Positions 50,627-59,902 of a DNA stretch of 64,000 bases are shown here, in pieces. The notes under the pieces were generated by a model, which had not been told where the DNA came from, did no database searches, and was given only the letters and a program-made list of their open reading frames with translations. Position 1 is the first letter of the stretch; each line of letters begins with the position of its first letter. A program made the translations under genes and the position numbers. The DNA comes from Burkholderiales bacterium JOSHI_001 (GTDB lineage: Bacteria; Pseudomonadota; Gammaproteobacteria; Burkholderiales; Burkholderiaceae_C), in the NCBI GenBank assembly GCA_000244995.1, contig CM001438.1:674921-738920 (forward strand). The letters are read 5' to 3'.

Positions 50627-52567
50627 ATGAACTTTCTGATGACACCCTGCCTGGGCGTGCTGGCCGCCGCCGCGGCGCTGAACGCGCATGGGCAGGCGGA
50701 CGAGCCCCTGGCCCGGCAAACGGTGGTGGTCACCGCCGCGCGCCACGCCATGGCCTTGATCGACAGCCCGGCGGCCATGAGCGTGGTCACCCGCACGCAG
50801 ATCGAACAACGCGGCGCCGACAACGTGCTGGACGCGCTGCGGGGTGAGTTGGGCGTGTCGCTGCTGGCGCGGCCCATCAGCGGACGCAAGGCCATCAGCC
50901 TGCGCGGCATGGACAGCCGCCACACCCTGGTGCTGGTGGACGGCAAGCGCATCGGTGCCAGTGATGGCGTCATCGGCCACAGCGACTTCCAGAACGACTG
51001 GATTCCGGTCGAGGACATCGAACGCATCGAGGTCATCCGCGGGCCGATGTCGGTGCTTTACGGCGCCGAGGCGCTGGGTGGCGTGGTCAACATCATCACG
51101 CGGCCGGTGGGGGACCGCTGGGCCTTCAGCACCCTGGCCGAGGCCTCGCTCAGCGACGACGCGCGCGGCGGCGACGGCCACCGCGCCGCGCTGCGCGCCG
51201 CCGGCCCGCTGGGACGGGGCTTCAGCCTGGTGGCCACCGCCGCCGACAGCCAGCGAGACGCAGTGGCCACGCCGGCCGACGCGCGCATCAGCGACCTGGA
51301 GGGCCGCCACAAGCGCGACGCCGCGCTGCAACTGGGATGGCAGATGAACGCGGCACAGCGCCTGGAAGGGGAACATCGCCAGGGCGACGAGGACCGCAGC
51401 GCCGGCATGCGCGAACGCAGCGGCGCGCGCCGCTTCTTCAACAGCGACACCCACATCGAGCGCAGCCACAGCGCGCTGGGCTGGTCGGCCGACTGGGGCG
51501 GTGCGTGGGCATGGCGCACGCAATTGCGTGCCTACCGCAGCGCGCTGGACATGGACAACGCGCGCAACAACGGCGTGGCCGCGCTGCGCCCCAACGCCCT
51601 GCGCGACCGCGTGGTCGAGGGCCAGGCGGCGCTGTCGCCCACCACGACCCAGGTGCTGACGGCGGGCTTCGAGCGGCGTGACGAAACCCTGCTGAATGCC
51701 GGCCTGCCCGGCGGCCAGGCCCAGGCCCGCCACGGTGCGCTGTACCTTCAGGACGAGTGGCAGCTGACGCCGGCCCTGGCGCTGACCCTGGGCCTGCGCG
51801 GCGACCGCGCCAGCCGCTTCGGCAGCGAATGGAGCCCGCGCGCTTACGCGGTGTGGCGCCCGGCGCCGCGCTGGACGGTCAAGGGCGGGCTGGGCCATGG
51901 CTTCAAGGCGCCCACGCTGAAGCAGATTTCACCCGACTACGTGGAGGACGAAGGCCCCTACACCTACCACGGCAACGCGGCATTGCGGCCCGAGACCAAC
52001 GACGCGGTGGAATTGGGTGTGGGCTGGGACACGCCCGATGTGGGTGTTCAGGCCATGCTCTTCGACAACCGGGTGAACGACCTCATCATCACCCGCCCCA
52101 CCAGCGTGGTGGCGGGGCGCCAGCACTTCGTCTTCGACAACCAGGACCGGGCCCGGCTGCGCGGGTTGGAAGGCGCCGGCAGCCTGCGCCTGGCGCAGGC
52201 CTTCAAAGCCACCCTGAACTACGTTTTCCTGGACGCCAAGGACGGCCTGGGCCAGCGCCTGGACAAGCGCGCCCGCCACACGCTGGGGGCGCAGTTGGCG
52301 TACGTGCACGGCCCGCTGGACGCCGGCCTGCGGCTGGAACACACGCGCGGCCTGGTGCTGGCGTCCACCGTGGTGGGCCAGCCGCCGCAGCCGGTGCCCA
52401 GCTTCTCGATGCTGGGCGCGCACCTGCGCGTGCAGCTGGCCGGGGGGCTGGAACTGGGCGCTGGGCTGGACAACATCGGCAACCTGCGCCTGGCCGACAA
52501 GTCGGCCCTGTTCACCCATGCCGAAACACCGCGCAGCCTGCGCGTGTGGCTGCGTGGGCGCTGGTAA
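50627..52567 (+). CDS. TonB-dependent outer-membrane receptor
   Basis: 646 aa. Signal peptide ending NAHGQA, a TonB-box-like TVVVTAA, plug domain (LDALRGELGVSLL, SLRGMDSRHTLVLVDGKRIG, IEVIRGPMSVLYGAEALGGV) and a 22-strand-type barrel ending in LRVWLRGRW with the terminal Trp. BtuB/FepA-like with short loops. The substrate may be a siderophore, haem or metal. Divergent from nirS with 192 bp between and an FNR-like box, so perhaps expressed under denitrifying conditions to supply iron or copper. Start at 50627 begins the signal peptide. Confidence 0.9.
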   Translation: MNFLMTPCLGVLAAAAALNAHGQADEPLARQTVVVTAARHAMALIDSPAAMSVVTRTQIEQRGADNVLDALRGELGVSLLARPISGRKAISLRGMDSRHTLVLVDGKRIGASDGVIGHSDFQNDWIPVEDIERIEVIRGPMSVLYGAEALGGVVNIITRPVGDRWAFSTLAEASLSDDARGGDGHRAALRAAGPLGRGFSLVATAADSQRDAVATPADARISDLEGRHKRDAALQLGWQMNAAQRLEGEHRQGDEDRSAGMRERSGARRFFNSDTHIERSHSALGWSADWGGAWAWRTQLRAYRSALDMDNARNNGVAALRPNALRDRVVEGQAALSPTTTQVLTAGFERRDETLLNAGLPGGQAQARHGALYLQDEWQLTPALALTLGLRGDRASRFGSEWSPRAYAVWRPAPRWTVKGGLGHGFKAPTLKQISPDYVEDEGPYTYHGNAALRPETNDAVELGVGWDTPDVGVQAMLFDNRVNDLIITRPTSVVAGRQHFVFDNQDRARLRGLEGAGSLRLAQAFKATLNYVFLDAKDGLGQRLDKRARHTLGAQLAYVHGPLDAGLRLEHTRGLVLASTVVGQPPQPVPSFSMLGAHLRVQLAGGLELGAGLDNIGNLRLADKSALFTHAETPRSLRVWLRGRW

Positions 52568-52582
52568 GCACAATGGCCGCCC

Positions 52583-52993
52583 ATGGCCCTGACCGACGCT
52601 TGCCTGGCGCTGCGGCACCTGCACCTGGGCGCCGTCGCCCTGAGCCTGTCGCTGTTCGCCGCGCGCGGGGCGGCGGTGCTGGCGGGCGCGGCCTGGCCGA
52701 TGGCGCCCTGGGCGCGGCGCGCCAGCGTGCTGATCGACAGCGTGCTGCTGGCCGGCGGCGCGGGCTTGTGGTGGCTGCTGGGGCTGAACCCGCTGCGCGA
52801 CGCATGGCTGGGCACCAAGCTGCTGCTCTTGCTGGCCTACATCGTGCTGGGCTCCTTCGCGCTGAAGCGCGCGCCGTCGCGCCGGGCCCGGGGCTGGTGC
52901 TTCGTGGCCGCGCTGGCCTGCGTGGGCTGGCTGGTGTCGGTGGCCCTGGCGCACCACCCGGCGGGCGCCTGGCGCCTGTTGATCACCCCTTGA
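52583..52993 (+). CDS. SirB-family membrane protein
   Basis: 136 aa with four hydrophobic helices. Begins LRHLHLGAVALSLSLFAARG, and contains SVLIDSVLLAGGAGLWWLLG and WLGTKLLLLLAYIVLGSFAL, the pattern of the SirB (YchQ-like) family. Function not well known. It lies between the TonB receptor and the HHE gene in one direction with 15 and 10 bp gaps. Confidence 0.8.
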   Translation: MALTDACLALRHLHLGAVALSLSLFAARGAAVLAGAAWPMAPWARRASVLIDSVLLAGGAGLWWLLGLNPLRDAWLGTKLLLLLAYIVLGSFALKRAPSRRARGWCFVAALACVGWLVSVALAHHPAGAWRLLITP

Positions 52994-53003
52994 GGACCCT
53001 GCC

Positions 53004-53555
53004 ATGAGCACAAGCGCCCCGCTGACCCTGCACCGCGCCCCCTCGGCCGGCTTTGAGCAGCCCTTTGAGATGCTGGCCGCCTGCCACGAGCGCGTGGACC
53101 GCATGCTGCGCTTGCTGCGGCGCCTGCGGGCGCACCTGCTGGCCGTGGGCTGGGACGACAACGCGCGGCAGGCCGCGCGCGATGTGATGCGCTACTTCGA
53201 CCAGGCCGCCCCGGCGCACCACGAGGACGAAGAGCGCCATGTGTTCCCCGCGCTGCGCGCCGCTGGCCTGCACGGCGAAACGGTTCAGCGGCTGCAACGC
53301 GAGCACCAGGAGATGGCCGCCCTGTGGCCGGCGGTGCGGACGCTGCTGCTGCGGGTGGACCTCGGCCCCTGGACCCCTGTCACGCCCGACGAAGACGGTA
53401 CGCTGGAGCAGTACGCCGCGCTCTACGAATGGCACATGGCGGCCGAGAACGAGCTGGTGTTTCCGGCCGCTGCGCAGCAGCTGGACGCAGCGGCCACCGC
53501 GGCCATGGGCGAAGAAATGTCGCGCCGGCGCGGCGTGTTGCCGCCTATTCCTTGA
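53004..53555 (+). CDS. Hemerythrin (HHE) domain protein
   Basis: 183 aa. HHE cation-binding helices with ACHERVDRM, PAHHEDEERHVFPAL, LQREHQEMAALW and YEWHMAAENELVFP, which supply the di-iron ligands. Such proteins in denitrifiers are linked to NO or O2 handling and iron-centre repair. The 3' end overlaps the convergent ABC permease gene by 11 bp. Confidence 0.85.
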   Translation: MSTSAPLTLHRAPSAGFEQPFEMLAACHERVDRMLRLLRRLRAHLLAVGWDDNARQAARDVMRYFDQAAPAHHEDEERHVFPALRAAGLHGETVQRLQREHQEMAALWPAVRTLLLRVDLGPWTPVTPDEDGTLEQYAALYEWHMAAENELVFPAAAQQLDAAATAAMGEEMSRRRGVLPPIP

Positions 53556-54423
53556 CCGACCCGGTCAGGCCCGAGACGTAGTGCTCGACGAAGAAGGAAT
53601 ACACAAAGGCCACCGGCAGCGAGCCCAGCAAGGCCCCGGCCATCAGCGGGCCCCAGTGGTAGACGTCGCCTTCCACCAGTTCGGTCACCACGCCCACGGG
53701 CACGGTTTTCATCTCGGACGAACTGATGAAGGTGAGCGCGTAAATGAACTCGTTCCAGCTCAGCGTGAAGGCAAAGATGCCGGCCGAGATGAGGCCCGGC
53801 ACCGCCAGCGGCAGCACGATCTTCACCAGGATCTGCCAGCGTGTGGCGCCGTCGATCAGCGCGCACTCTTCCAGCTCGAAGGGGATGCTGCGGAAGTAGC
53901 CCATCAGCAGCCAGGTGCTGAAGGGGATGAGGAAGGTGGGGTAGGTGAGGATCAGCGCCCAGCGGGTGTCGAACAGACCCAGCTGGAACACGATGGCCGA
54001 CAGCGGGATGAACAGGATGGACGGCGGCACCAGGTAGGCCAGGAAGATGGACAGCCCCACCTGCTTGGCGCCCTGGAAGCGCAGCCGCTCGATGGCATAG
54101 GCCGCCAGCACCGACGCGAAGAGCGAAAACGCCGTGGCCACCACCGACACCAGCACCGTGTTCCACAGCCATTCGGGGTAGGCGGTGTCGAACAGCAGCT
54201 TCTTGAAGTGCGCCAGCGTCGGCGCGATCACCCAGAACGGGTTGCCGTCGCGCGACAGCAATTCACTGTCGGGCTTCACCGAGGTGATCACCATCCAGTA
54301 GAACGGGAACAGCAGCACGAACAGGAAGATGGCCAGCGGCAGGTAGACGGTGACGAGCTTGCGGCCGCGGGTGTCCAGGTAGCCCATGCCGCCCTGGTCG
54401 GCGGTGGTGTCGTTGGAGCTCAT
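53545..54423 (-). CDS. ABC transporter permease, MalG type
   Basis: 292 aa, six helices, with the EAA-loop signature in EECALIDGATRWQILVKIVLPL. Last gene of a four-gene carbohydrate-type (CUT1) importer operon. Start overlaps the stop of the MalF-type gene by 4 bp. Confidence 0.93.
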   Translation of the reverse strand: MSSNDTTADQGGMGYLDTRGRKLVTVYLPLAIFLFVLLFPFYWMVITSVKPDSELLSRDGNPFWVIAPTLAHFKKLLFDTAYPEWLWNTVLVSVVATAFSLFASVLAAYAIERLRFQGAKQVGLSIFLAYLVPPSILFIPLSAIVFQLGLFDTRWALILTYPTFLIPFSTWLLMGYFRSIPFELEECALIDGATRWQILVKIVLPLAVPGLISAGIFAFTLSWNEFIYALTFISSSEMKTVPVGVVTELVEGDVYHWGPLMAGALLGSLPVAFVYSFFVEHYVSGLTGSVKE

Positions 54424-55322
54424 TCGTCGCGCCCGCCTTGTTGCCAGGCCCGGCGCTGCAGGCCGAAGTAGCTGAACAGGATGGCCGCCAGCAGGAAGGG
54501 CACCATGGCAATGGAAATGGCCGCGCCTTCACCCAGGGCACCGCCGGCAATGGCGCGCTGGAAGGACAGCGTGGCCATCAGGTGGGTGGCGTTCAGCGGG
54601 CCGCCGCGTGTCAGCACATAGATGAGCTGGAAGTCGGTGAAGGTGAACAGCACCGAGAAGGTCATCACCACCGCGATGATGGGCGTCAGCAGCGGCAGCG
54701 TGACATGGCGGAACTGCTGCATGGGTGTGGCGCCGTCGATGGCCGAGGCTTCGTAGTAGGACGGCGAAATGGTCTGCAGCCCGGCCAGCAGCGTGATGGC
54801 CACGAAGGGCACGCCGCGCCAGACATTGGCGAAGATGGTGGACAGCCGCGCGTTCCAGGGGTCACCGAGGAAGTCGATGTAGTGGTCGATGAGGCCCATC
54901 TTCATCAGCACCCAGGACACGATGGAGAACTGCGAGTCGTAGATCCACCAGAAGGCGATCGCCGACAGCGCCGTGGGCACGATGTAGGGCAGCAGGATGA
55001 CGGCGCGGAAGAAGGTCTTCATCCGGATGTTCTTGTTCAGCAGCAGGGCCAGCCACAGCCCCAGCGCGAACTTCAGCACGCTGGCCACCGTGGTGTAGAA
55101 CAAGGTGTTGAACAGCGCCAGCCGCGTGACGCTGTCGCCCCACAGGAAGGCGTAGTTCTCCAGGCCTATCCACTGGCCCGAACGCCCGATCTTGGCGTCG
55201 GTGAAGCCCAGCCAGGTGCCCAGGCCCAGCGGGTAGGTCAGGAACAGCAGCAGCAGCACCGCTGCCGGCAGCATGAACAGCAGGCCCAGCGCGTTGCGGT
55301 TGTTTTGAAGCTTTTCAAGCAT
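54420..55322 (-). CDS. ABC transporter permease, MalF type
   Basis: 300 aa. Six helices, EAA loop EASAIDGATPMQQFRHVTLPLL. Start MLEKLQNNRNALG at 55322 is preferred to the frame extension to 55349. Separated from the upstream binding-protein gene by 99 bp containing two hairpins. Confidence 0.92.
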   Translation of the reverse strand: MLEKLQNNRNALGLLFMLPAAVLLLLFLTYPLGLGTWLGFTDAKIGRSGQWIGLENYAFLWGDSVTRLALFNTLFYTTVASVLKFALGLWLALLLNKNIRMKTFFRAVILLPYIVPTALSAIAFWWIYDSQFSIVSWVLMKMGLIDHYIDFLGDPWNARLSTIFANVWRGVPFVAITLLAGLQTISPSYYEASAIDGATPMQQFRHVTLPLLTPIIAVVMTFSVLFTFTDFQLIYVLTRGGPLNATHLMATLSFQRAIAGGALGEGAAISIAMVPFLLAAILFSYFGLQRRAWQQGGRDE

Positions 55323-55347
55323 GAGTAAAACCCGCCAAGCAGCCGCC

Positions 55348-55398
55348 ACGGTCCGGCTTGGCCGGACCGTCGGGGGCGCCCCCTTGAGGGGGAGCGCC
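55348..55398 (-). terminator. Two hairpins between the binding-protein and MalF-type genes
   Basis: ACGGTCCGG-CTTGG-CCGGACCGT (55348-55370) is perfect. A second GC-rich stem, GGCGCCCCC-TTGA-GGGGGAGCGCC, follows at about 55376-55398. There is no T run. Like the malE-malF REP, this may stabilise the binding-protein mRNA and lower permease expression. Confidence 0.5.
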
Positions 55399-55421
55399 GC
55401 AGGCGTTGCGGGGGTGGGTCA

Positions 55422-56768
55422 TCACACTTTGTAGTAGCGCTCGGCGCGTTTTTGGGCGCGTTCAGCGGCCTCCTTGGGCGTCTTCGACCCGCTGGCCGCT
55501 TCGGCCACCATGTTCACCATGATGAAGTCGGCCGCCGCCCCCGCCGAGGCATAGCCCAGCTTGCCGGCGTAGCCGGCCGGGCGCAGGTTCTTCACGCAGT
55601 CGCGGTAGGGTGTGTGCTTGGGGTCGGACGTCCAGATGGCGCTCTTGGTGTACTCGGCCAGCGGCGGGGCGATGTAGCCACCCGCGGCGGTGAGCCAGGG
55701 GTCGAACTGCTCCTGCTCCATCATGAAGCGCAGGAACTCCTTGGCCGCCTGCGGGTACTTGGTGTACTTCATGATCATCTGGTTGAAGAACAGGTGCGAC
55801 TCGGTCGGCACCCCCACCGGGCCCACCGGGTACTGCGCGTGGAAGACGTCCTCCTTCAGGTCGCGCACCTTCTGGTCGGTGGAGTTCTTGGTGGCGTAGT
55901 AGATGGAGATGCCGTTGTTGGTGAGGCTGATCTGCCCGTCCAGGAAGGCCTTGTTGTTGTTCGGGTCCAGCCAGGACAGCGTGCCCGGCGCGAAGGTGGC
56001 GTACATCTCCTTGGCGTACTCCAGCGCGCGCAAGGTCTCGGGGCTGTCGATGACCACCCGGTTGTTCTCGTCCACCAGCTTGCCGCCGTGCGACCACACC
56101 AGCCAGTTGCACCACAGCCCGTCACCGGTGGCGTTGCCCAGCGCAAAACCGGCCGGTGTGCCCTTGGCGTGCATCGCCTTCAACAGCGCCATGAAGCTGG
56201 TGGTGTCCTTGGGGAAGGTGTCGAAGCCGGCCGCCTTCACATGGCTTTGGCGGTACACCAGCATGGCGCCGGCAGCGCCCAGGCCGATGCCGATCCACTT
56301 CTTGCCGTCGGGGCGCAGGTAGGCTTCCACCGCCGGGAACCAGCCGCCGTACTTCTTGCCCAGGTAGTTGGCCAGGTCGGTCACGTCGAGCAGCTTCTCG
56401 GGGTAGAGGTTGGCGTCGTCGTTGGTGGACAGAATGATGTCCGGCCCCGCGCCGGTGTTGGCGGCCACCGCGGCCTTGGGCCGCACGTCTTCCCAGCCTT
56501 CGTTGTCGATGCGCACCTCGATGCCGGTCTTTTCGGTGAACTTCTTGACGTTGGCCATGTAGGCGTCGATGTCGCCCTGAACGAAGCGGCTCCAGCGCAG
56601 CACGCGCAGCTTGGCGCCCTTCTCGGGCTTGAAGGCCAGCGGCTGGGCATGCACCGCAGGGGCCCAGAGGGCGCCCGCGCCGAGCGCGGCGGTGGCGGCC
56701 ACGCCGGCCGTGCCTTCCAGGAAGACGCGGCGCTTCAGGCCGCCGTGGCGGGAATTGGAATCACTCAT
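55422..56768 (-). CDS. Tat-exported ABC substrate-binding protein (MalE/UgpB-like)
   Basis: 448 aa. Twin-arginine signal (LKRRVFLEGTAGVAATAALG, cleavage near AVHAQ), then a family 1 extracellular solute-binding fold (LRVLRWSRFVQGDIDAYMAN, NTGAGPDIILSTNDDANLYP). The Tat signal suggests folding before export. Ligand not predictable beyond a sugar, polyol or glycerol derivative. Encoded 30 bp after the ATPase gene. Confidence 0.92.
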   Translation of the reverse strand: MSDSNSRHGGLKRRVFLEGTAGVAATAALGAGALWAPAVHAQPLAFKPEKGAKLRVLRWSRFVQGDIDAYMANVKKFTEKTGIEVRIDNEGWEDVRPKAAVAANTGAGPDIILSTNDDANLYPEKLLDVTDLANYLGKKYGGWFPAVEAYLRPDGKKWIGIGLGAAGAMLVYRQSHVKAAGFDTFPKDTTSFMALLKAMHAKGTPAGFALGNATGDGLWCNWLVWSHGGKLVDENNRVVIDSPETLRALEYAKEMYATFAPGTLSWLDPNNNKAFLDGQISLTNNGISIYYATKNSTDQKVRDLKEDVFHAQYPVGPVGVPTESHLFFNQMIMKYTKYPQAAKEFLRFMMEQEQFDPWLTAAGGYIAPPLAEYTKSAIWTSDPKHTPYRDCVKNLRPAGYAGKLGYASAGAAADFIMVNMVAEAASGSKTPKEAAERAQKRAERYYKV

Positions 56769-56798
56769 CGCGAAGTCTCCTTGCTTTGGAATGCCGCT

Positions 56799-57878
56799 TC
56801 ACGCGGCCAAGCGTCGGCCGGAGCCGGCATCGAACAGGTGGGCCCGCGTGATGTCGGGGCGCAGGTGGATGGTGCTGCCGGGCGCGAAGGCGTGCCGGTC
56901 GTGGAACACCACGGCCAGTTCGCGCCCGCCGTGGCGGCAGGCCAGGAAGGTGTCGGCGCCGGTGGGTTCCACCACCACCACCTCGGTGGCAATGGCGCCG
57001 TCGCCCGCGCCGCCCAGCGCCATGTGCTCGGGGCGGGTGCCGAAGATGACCGGCTGGCCATCGGCCCCGGCGCTGCCCTGCGGGGCCGGCAGGCGGGTGC
57101 CGTCGGACAGTTCCACCGCGGTGTCGCCGCCGCTGCGGCGCAGCGTGGCGGGCAGGAAATTCATGGCGGGCGAACCGATGAAGCCGGCCACGAACAGGTT
57201 GGCCGGCCGGTCGTACAGCTCCAGCGGGCTGCCGGTCTGTTCAATGCGGCCGTCCTTCATGACCACGATCTGGTCGCCCATGGTCATGGCTTCGATCTGG
57301 TCGTGCGTGACGTAGATGGACGTGGTCTTCAGGCGCTGGTGCAGTTCCTTGATTTCGGTGCGCATGGCCACGCGCAGCTTGGCGTCCAGGTTGGACAACG
57401 GCTCATCGAACAGGAAGACCTGCGGGTCCCGCACGATGGCGCGGCCCATGGCCACGCGCTGGCGCTGGCCACCCGACAACTGGCGCGGGAAGCGCTGCAG
57501 CAGGTCGTTCAGACCCAGGATGTCGGCCGCGCGGGCCACCTTGGCTTCAATCGCGGCGGCGTCCAGCTTGGCCAGCATCAGCGAGAAAGCCATGTTGTCG
57601 CGCACGGTCATGTGCGGGTACAGGGCGTAGTTCTGGAACACCATGGCGATGTCGCGCGCCTTGGGGGGCAACTCGTTCACGCGTTGGGCCCCGATGCGCA
57701 CCTCGCCGTCGCTGATCTGTTCCAGCCCCGCAATCATGCGCAACAAGGTGCTCTTGCCGCAGCCCGACGGGCCGACCAGCACGGTGAAGCTGCCGTCGGG
57801 AATGGCGATGTCGACACCGTGCAGGATTTCCACGGTGCCGAAGCGCTTCTTCACCTGGGCGATGGACACACTGGCCAT
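56799..57878 (-). CDS. ABC transporter ATPase, MalK/UgpC type
   Basis: 359 aa. Walker A GPSGCGKST, Q-loop VFQNYALYPHMTV, signature LSGGQRQRVAMGRA, Walker B VFLFDEPLSNLDA, H-loop YVTHDQIEAMTM, and a C-terminal OB-fold regulatory domain. First gene of the operon and divergent from the GntR regulator. Start at 57878 (MASVSIAQVKKRFG) chosen at the family N-terminus. Confidence 0.95.
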   Translation of the reverse strand: MASVSIAQVKKRFGTVEILHGVDIAIPDGSFTVLVGPSGCGKSTLLRMIAGLEQISDGEVRIGAQRVNELPPKARDIAMVFQNYALYPHMTVRDNMAFSLMLAKLDAAAIEAKVARAADILGLNDLLQRFPRQLSGGQRQRVAMGRAIVRDPQVFLFDEPLSNLDAKLRVAMRTEIKELHQRLKTTSIYVTHDQIEAMTMGDQIVVMKDGRIEQTGSPLELYDRPANLFVAGFIGSPAMNFLPATLRRSGGDTAVELSDGTRLPAPQGSAGADGQPVIFGTRPEHMALGGAGDGAIATEVVVVEPTGADTFLACRHGGRELAVVFHDRHAFAPGSTIHLRPDITRAHLFDAGSGRRLAA

Positions 57879-57975
57879 GCGGGGCAGCCTCTCGTCGGAT
57901 GCATAGATTGGCGCGCAGGATAGGCCTCGCCGGACCCGCGGCGCCATCGGGCTAATCCCTTGTCAATGCAAAAAG

Positions 57976-57997
57976 TTGTCTGATAACCTGATGACAA
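57976..57997. promoter_or_regulatory. GntR-type operator overlapping the start of the regulator gene
   Basis: TTGTC and GACAA separated by 12 bp form an inverted repeat across the start codon region, between the divergent ATPase and GntR genes. Likely autoregulatory. Confidence 0.45.
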
Positions 57998-58761
57998 TGG
58001 CCGCCACGCCCCGACCCGCACCATCGCCCGCCGCAGGCGGCACCTTGGTGCGCGCCACGCTGGCGGACCGGCTGGCGGCCTTGCTGTGCACGCAGATCGA
58101 AACTGGGCATCTGGCGCCGGGCGAGCGCCTGCCCACCGAGGCCCAACTGTGTGCGGCGCACGGCGTGTCGCGCAGCGTGGTGCGCGAGGCCGTGCACCGG
58201 GTGAAGTCGCGCGGCCTGCTGGTGGCGCGCCAGGGCTCGGGCGTGTTCGTGGCGGCGCCGCAGCACCACCACCCGCTGGAGTTTGACCCCACGGTGCTGG
58301 AATCGGTGGGTGCGGTGGTGCACGTGGTGGAGATCCGCCGCGTGCTGGAAGCCGAGATGGCGGCGCTGGCGGCCGAACGCGCTTCGCGCGCCCAGGTGAC
58401 GGGGCTGCGGCGCGCGCTGGCGGCGCTGGACGCGGCGGTGGCCTCTGGTGGCGACGGTGTGGCGGAGGACCTGGCCTTTCACCGCGCCATCGGTGAAGCC
58501 ACCGGCAACCCGCAGTTCAGCCGCCTGCTGGGCTTTCTGGAGCAGTACCTGCGCGAAGGCATGCGCATCACGCGCGGCAACGAATCGCGCCGCGCCGATT
58601 TCATGGAAGCCGTTCGCCGCGAACACCGCGGCATCCTGGACGCCATCGCCGCCGGCGACCCGGCCGCTGCGCGCCGCGCCGCGCGCACCCACCTCGTGCA
58701 CAGTGCGCGGCGGCTGGAACGCGGCGGGGTCATCGCGCCGCAGCCCGGCGCGTCACGCTAG
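57991..58761 (+). CDS. GntR-family regulator, FadR (FCD) subfamily
   Basis: 256 aa from the ATG at 57991. TTG at 57976 is an alternative. N-terminal winged HTH (GERLPTEAQLCAAHGVSRSV, SRGLLVARQGSGVFV) and C-terminal all-helical FCD domain with metal-ligand positions in AEDLAFHRAIGEATGN and REHRGILDAIAAGD. Probably controls the divergent ABC importer in response to a carboxylate or sugar acid. Its 3' end overlaps the convergent metallopeptidase gene by 9 bp. Confidence 0.9.
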   Translation: MTMAATPRPAPSPAAGGTLVRATLADRLAALLCTQIETGHLAPGERLPTEAQLCAAHGVSRSVVREAVHRVKSRGLLVARQGSGVFVAAPQHHHPLEFDPTVLESVGAVVHVVEIRRVLEAEMAALAAERASRAQVTGLRRALAALDAAVASGGDGVAEDLAFHRAIGEATGNPQFSRLLGFLEQYLREGMRITRGNESRRADFMEAVRREHRGILDAIAAGDPAAARRAARTHLVHSARRLERGGVIAPQPGASR

Positions 58762-59277
58762 CGGCGGCTCGCCCGCAGCGCCGGTCGCCGCGGGCAGTTC
58801 CTGTGCGGTCAGCCACAGGCGCAGGTCGAATTCCAGCTGGTGGTAGTCCGGCGCCATGTGCTGGCACAGCGCGTAGAAGGCCTTGTCGTGCGCACGCTCC
58901 TTCAGGTGCGCCAATTCGTGCACGACGATCATCCGCAGGAAGTTGGCCGGCGCGTCCTTGAACAGCGTGGCCACGCGGATCTCCCGCTTGGCCTTCAGCT
59001 GCCCGCCCTGCACCCGTGACACCGCGGTGTGCGTGCCCAGCGCGTTCTTCAGGACGTGCAGTTGGGGGTCATAGGCCACCTTGGCCAGCGGCGGGGCGCT
59101 GCGCAGGTGGCGTGCCTTCATCTCGCACACGTAGTCGTACAGCGCGCGCTCGGTGCGCACGCCATGGGCTTCGGGGTGGCGCTGCGCCACCGTGCTGGCC
59201 AGGCGCCCGGCGTCGATCAGGCCCTGCACCTGCGCCAGCAATTCGGGCGGGTAGCCCTGCAGGTACTTCAGTTTCAC
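58753..59277 (-). CDS. YgjP-like (DUF45/M48-type) metallopeptidase
   Basis: 174 aa with a GTG start at 59277 in a GTGA overlap with the preceding stop. Zinc site HELAHLKERAHDKAFYALC: HExxH plus a downstream His/Asp. YgjP relatives are small cytoplasmic putative zinc peptidases. The frame continues upstream as a shadow. Confidence 0.85.
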   Translation of the reverse strand: MKLKYLQGYPPELLAQVQGLIDAGRLASTVAQRHPEAHGVRTERALYDYVCEMKARHLRSAPPLAKVAYDPQLHVLKNALGTHTAVSRVQGGQLKAKREIRVATLFKDAPANFLRMIVVHELAHLKERAHDKAFYALCQHMAPDYHQLEFDLRLWLTAQELPAATGAAGEPPLA

Positions 59278-59894
59278 GCTTGGGCCGCCGGCGCACGGCC
59301 CCAGGCCAGCAGCAGGTTGTTGGCCGGCATGGCCACGCGTTCGCGCAGCACCAGCCCGGCCCGTGCGGCCACCTGTTCCACGTCTTCTCGGCGGCGTATG
59401 CCCCAGGCCGGATTGCGTGAACGCAGGTCGGCGTCGAAGGCGACATTGCCCGGCGAGGTGGAAATGCCGTCTTCCAGGTAGGGGCCGTAGGTGAGCAGCA
59501 GACCCTGCGGCGCCAGGTGCCGCGCCGCGCCCTGCATCAGGCCGGCGCAGCAGGCCCAGGGCGCGATGTGGATCATGTTGGCGCAGTAGATCGCGTCCAC
59601 CGCGGCCGGCACGCCGGGCCATTGGGGCTGCAGCACGTCCAGGGCCAGCGGCGGCAGCACGCGGTCCAGGCCCGCGCACCAGGCGCGGATCGAGGGCAGG
59701 GCGTCGGCGTCGAAGTCGGTGGGCAGCCACTGCCAGCCCGGCAGCCCGTCGGTGCAGAAGGCCGCGTGCTGGCCGGTGCCGCTGGCCACTTCCAGCAGCA
59801 GGCCGTGCGCGGGAAGCAGGCGCTGCAGCTCGGCCAGGATGGGCCCGCGGTTGCGCTCGGCGGCAGGGCTGTGGCGGCGGGGGTCGTCGGTCAT
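59274..59894 (-). CDS. DUF938 family SAM-dependent methyltransferase-like protein
   Basis: 206 aa. Begins SPAAERNRGPILAELQRLLP and has the SAM-binding motif LLEVASGTGQHAAFC, DFDADALPSIRAW and DAIYCANMIHIAPW, all typical of DUF938. Substrate unknown. Coupled to the metallopeptidase gene by a 4-bp overlap. Confidence 0.9.
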   Translation of the reverse strand: MTDDPRRHSPAAERNRGPILAELQRLLPAHGLLLEVASGTGQHAAFCTDGLPGWQWLPTDFDADALPSIRAWCAGLDRVLPPLALDVLQPQWPGVPAAVDAIYCANMIHIAPWACCAGLMQGAARHLAPQGLLLTYGPYLEDGISTSPGNVAFDADLRSRNPAWGIRRREDVEQVAARAGLVLRERVAMPANNLLLAWGRAPAAQA

Positions 59895-59902
59895 GGTGGT
59901 GG

